In this document: one piece after another, positions 62,118 to 64,000 of the stretch | How positions within the stretch are numbered: the first letter of the stretch is position 1 | Layout: every line of letters starts with the position of its first letter | DNA from: Paraburkholderia unamae | Lineage (GTDB): Bacteria; Pseudomonadota; Gammaproteobacteria; Burkholderiales; Burkholderiaceae | Assembly: GCF_003268775.1 (NCBI RefSeq) | Contig: NZ_QLSU01000047.1 | Location: 1-64,000 of the forward strand | Direction of reading: 5' to 3' | DNA length: 64,000 bases | Made by a program: the position numbers and the translations under genes | Notes under the pieces: generated by a model | The model's input: only the letters and a program-made list of their open reading frames with translations | What the model was told of the DNA's origin: nothing | Database searches by the model: none

Positions 62118-62505
62118 TGTGAGACTCCAGTTCTATGGAAACGCTGGGGTTGAGACGCCGCGAGTATAGAAAAGGACATTCGGGAAAACGTGATCCCGGT
62201 TCCGCAAGGTCTCTTCCTGAATCTGGAAGAATCAATTCAAAAAACTGCAACAAATGCCGAAAAGACGGGCGCAGCAAGGCGCTCGCTGTCAGTTCGCCTA
62301 CGGCGAGCAGTATTTGCCCGCAGCGGGAGTCGCTTTTGTGCAACATCGCCCGTGAGCGATCGCTCCGGCCGCAACGGCTTGCGGGCGTTCGACAACTGTG
62401 TGCGGATCACAGACAATCGGTGCCCGGCATTGCCGTGACGCGAACGGACGATGTGAATTTCCATGACAAAACGATGGCAAGACCATCAGAAAAAGGACGG
62501 CTACC
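62118..62505. other. Divergent intergenic region
   Basis: 388 bp between the porin and the GNAT-fold gene. It should hold both promoters. I could not pick out a convincing -10/-35 pair or operator. Confidence 0.4.
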
Positions 62506-63492
62506 ATGCTGCACATCGAGGACCTGGTCACTCCGCCAGAGGGGTTCCTGCGCGACGAGCCGGAGGGCGCGGAGTTTTATCAGGCCTTTCAGACCGCGCG
62601 CCTGGACGACTTCAGCTTCGGTTATTTCGCCGTCTACCGCGCAGGCGCGCTCGTGACCGTGGCGCCCTACTTCGTGATGGATTTCCGGCTCAATACCCTG
62701 CTGCCCAACGGCTGGCTGAAGCGCAGCCTGAGCGGGATCCGCTTCAAGCTGGCGTGCATCGGGCACCCGACTGTCGACGCCGGCCGCATTCACGGCGAGG
62801 TTTCCGGGGAGACGCTCGCGGCCATCAGCGCGGCGCTCGAAAAGAAAGGGAGTCTGCTCGCCTATAAGGGATTCGACGAGAATCTGCCGCTCAAGGGTTT
62901 CGTGGCGGCAAAAGGGCTGCCCGTGCCTGTGCTCTCGATCGGCCCGGACTACTATCAGGCCATGAAGAGCGACCGCAGGAACCTGCTCAAGCGCAAGCTG
63001 AAAAAAGCGGCGGCGCTGCGTTATGAAGAGTGCGCGGGCTTGCCCGATCACCTGGTCGCCAAGGTGTATCAACTGTATTTGAACACCTGGCAAAAAGCCG
63101 AGTTGAAATTCGAAAAGCTCACGCCGGAGTATTTCGCCAATACGAGCCGCCTCAGCCACTATCTGCTGTTCTTTCTCGATGACGAACTGATCGGTTTCAC
63201 GCAGTTGATCGGCAAGGGGCGTCACCTGGTCAACCGCTATATCGGGCTCGACTACGCGAGGAGCCATGACTACGGCTTGTATTTCGCCATGTTCATTCGC
63301 ACGGTCGAATTCGGCATTCGCGAAGGCTTCGCGGAAATCGAGCTGGGCGCGACCTCATACGAGTTCAAACGCATTCTGGGCGCGCACCAGGTTCCCACAT
63401 GGAATCACTACCGGCATAAAAACCCGCTGGTCAACTGGCTGCTCGGCAAGCTGCGCAGCGTGCTGGAACCATCGGCGTCCGAACTGCGTTAG
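62506..63492 (+). CDS. GNAT-fold (BioF2/FemAB-like) acetyltransferase
   Basis: A 328-residue protein. Its second half (~180-320) matches the acetyltransferase fold of the BioF2/CelD or FemAB-like group (DELIGFTQLIGKGRHLVNRYIGLDYARSHDYGLYFAMFIRTVEFGIREGFAEIELGATSYEFKRILGA). The first half is a second copy-like domain without an obvious motif. Such proteins transfer acyl or amino-acyl groups to polysaccharide or peptidoglycan-type acceptors. It converges with map and overlaps its end by 4 bp. Confidence 0.8.
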   Translation: MLHIEDLVTPPEGFLRDEPEGAEFYQAFQTARLDDFSFGYFAVYRAGALVTVAPYFVMDFRLNTLLPNGWLKRSLSGIRFKLACIGHPTVDAGRIHGEVSGETLAAISAALEKKGSLLAYKGFDENLPLKGFVAAKGLPVPVLSIGPDYYQAMKSDRRNLLKRKLKKAAALRYEECAGLPDHLVAKVYQLYLNTWQKAELKFEKLTPEYFANTSRLSHYLLFFLDDELIGFTQLIGKGRHLVNRYIGLDYARSHDYGLYFAMFIRTVEFGIREGFAEIELGATSYEFKRILGAHQVPTWNHYRHKNPLVNWLLGKLRSVLEPSASELR

Positions 63493-64000
63493 GCCGCGGG
63501 CCTTTCGTCGCGGCGCAGCGTCAAGACCCGCACGCCGTTTCCGGTCACGGCCACGGTGTGTTCGAATTGCGCGGAGAGTTGCCCGTCGCGCGTGACAACC
63601 GTCCAGCCATCGTCGTCGGTCTGGACGTCATGCCCACCCTGGTTCAGCATCGGTTCGATGGTGAACACCATGCCCTCGCGCAACACGAGACCCGTTCGCG
63701 GTTTTCCCCAATGCAGCACCTGGGGCGGCTCGTGCATTTCGCGCCCGATGCCGTGCCCGCAATATTCCCTCACGACCGAATAACCGTTTAGCCGGGCGTG
63801 CCGCTCGATGGCATGCCCCACATCGCCCAGCCTGGCGCCGGGCCGCACCGTCTTGATGCCCTTCCACATGGCGTCGTAGGTCACCTGCACGAGCCGTTTG
63901 GCCGCCGGCGACACCTCGCCAACGAGATAGGTTTTGCTGGAGTCGGCGATATAGCCGTTCTTCTCCAGCGTGATATCGAAATTGACGATATCCCCGCTCT
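63489..64000 (-). CDS. map: Type I methionine aminopeptidase, partial (cut by window edge)
   Basis: The C-terminal ~170 residues of a type I MetAP. All visible metal ligands are present: Asp in VNFDIT, Asp in IADSSK, His in CGHGIG, Glu in TIEP and the final Glu in FEHT. It removes the N-terminal Met from nascent proteins. The frame remains open past the GTG at 63914, into SGDIVNFDITLEKNGYIADSSK, so the gene runs off the end of the window. The copy may be a second, non-essential one given the accessory context. Confidence 0.9.
   Translation of the reverse strand, partial: SGDIVNFDITLEKNGYIADSSKTYLVGEVSPAAKRLVQVTYDAMWKGIKTVRPGARLGDVGHAIERHARLNGYSVVREYCGHGIGREMHEPPQVLHWGKPRTGLVLREGMVFTIEPMLNQGGHDVQTDDDGWTVVTRDGQLSAQFEHTVAVTGNGVRVLTLRRDERPAA

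Overview
The window is GC-rich (AT-rich only in short intergenic stretches) and packed with short-spaced genes, many overlapping by ATGA or GTGA. The protein families point to a betaproteobacterium of the Burkholderiaceae, probably Paraburkholderia, Caballeronia or Burkholderia: two Burkholderia-type general porins, many LysR/AraC regulators paired with divergent targets, and CoA-dependent catabolic cassettes. The content is metabolic and regulatory rather than housekeeping, as expected of a second chromosome or an accessory part of the genome. I see no rRNA, tRNA, insertion sequence, prophage or CRISPR array.

Layout. 0-9.4 kb: a YjdM/PhnA zinc-ribbon protein, an EamA exporter with a divergent AraC regulator, a LysR regulator with a divergent MFS exporter, a PLP-dependent sulfhydrylase, a RidA protein, a small exported basic protein and a Tat-type caspase-fold protein. 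9.5-11.7 kb: an AbiE-like toxin-antitoxin (phage-defence type) pair behind a promoter carrying five CGTACA half-sites. 11.9-17.6 kb: an AraC regulator and a tight operon (AhpD-like, acyl-CoA-dehydrogenase-like, three ABC subunits) that looks like uptake and oxidation of a small organic, possibly organosulfur, compound. 17.6-17.9 kb: a small unknown gene directly behind a LexA (SOS) box. 18.4-25.3 kb: a zinc-ribbon/membrane/TPR-like protein, an orphan TAXI binding protein, an AraC/SDR pair, an exported protein with 48 tandem Gly-Ser-Ser units, and a broken LysR gene. 25.4-36 kb: an SDR, a pirin, a sigma-54 activator, two small unknown genes, a Tat-type hydrolase divergent from an HxlR regulator, and a 1356-residue autotransporter. 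36-44 kb: a Crp/Fnr regulator, then a cluster matching the itaconate pathway (LysR, itaconyl-CoA hydratase, acyl-CoA dehydrogenase, CoA-transferase, citramalyl-CoA lyase) joined to etfBA.

44-60.8 kb is the most interesting part. It is a CoA-dependent catabolic gene set with no recognised substrate: two acyl-CoA ligases, a TetR regulator, a crotonase, a CaiB-type transferase, an unknown 264-residue Cys-containing protein, an aldehyde dehydrogenase, a lactonase-like protein, a thiolase-like protein with its zinc-ribbon OB-fold partner, an alcohol dehydrogenase, an MFS carrier, a porin, and NIPSNAP and YciI proteins. A 21-bp dyad (9-bp arms around N3, core TACA-N3-TGTT) occurs seven times, in front of five of the six transcription units including the tetR gene itself. 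Read together, these units look like one regulon under the local TetR protein. The window ends with a second porin, a GNAT-fold protein and a methionine aminopeptidase gene cut by the window edge.
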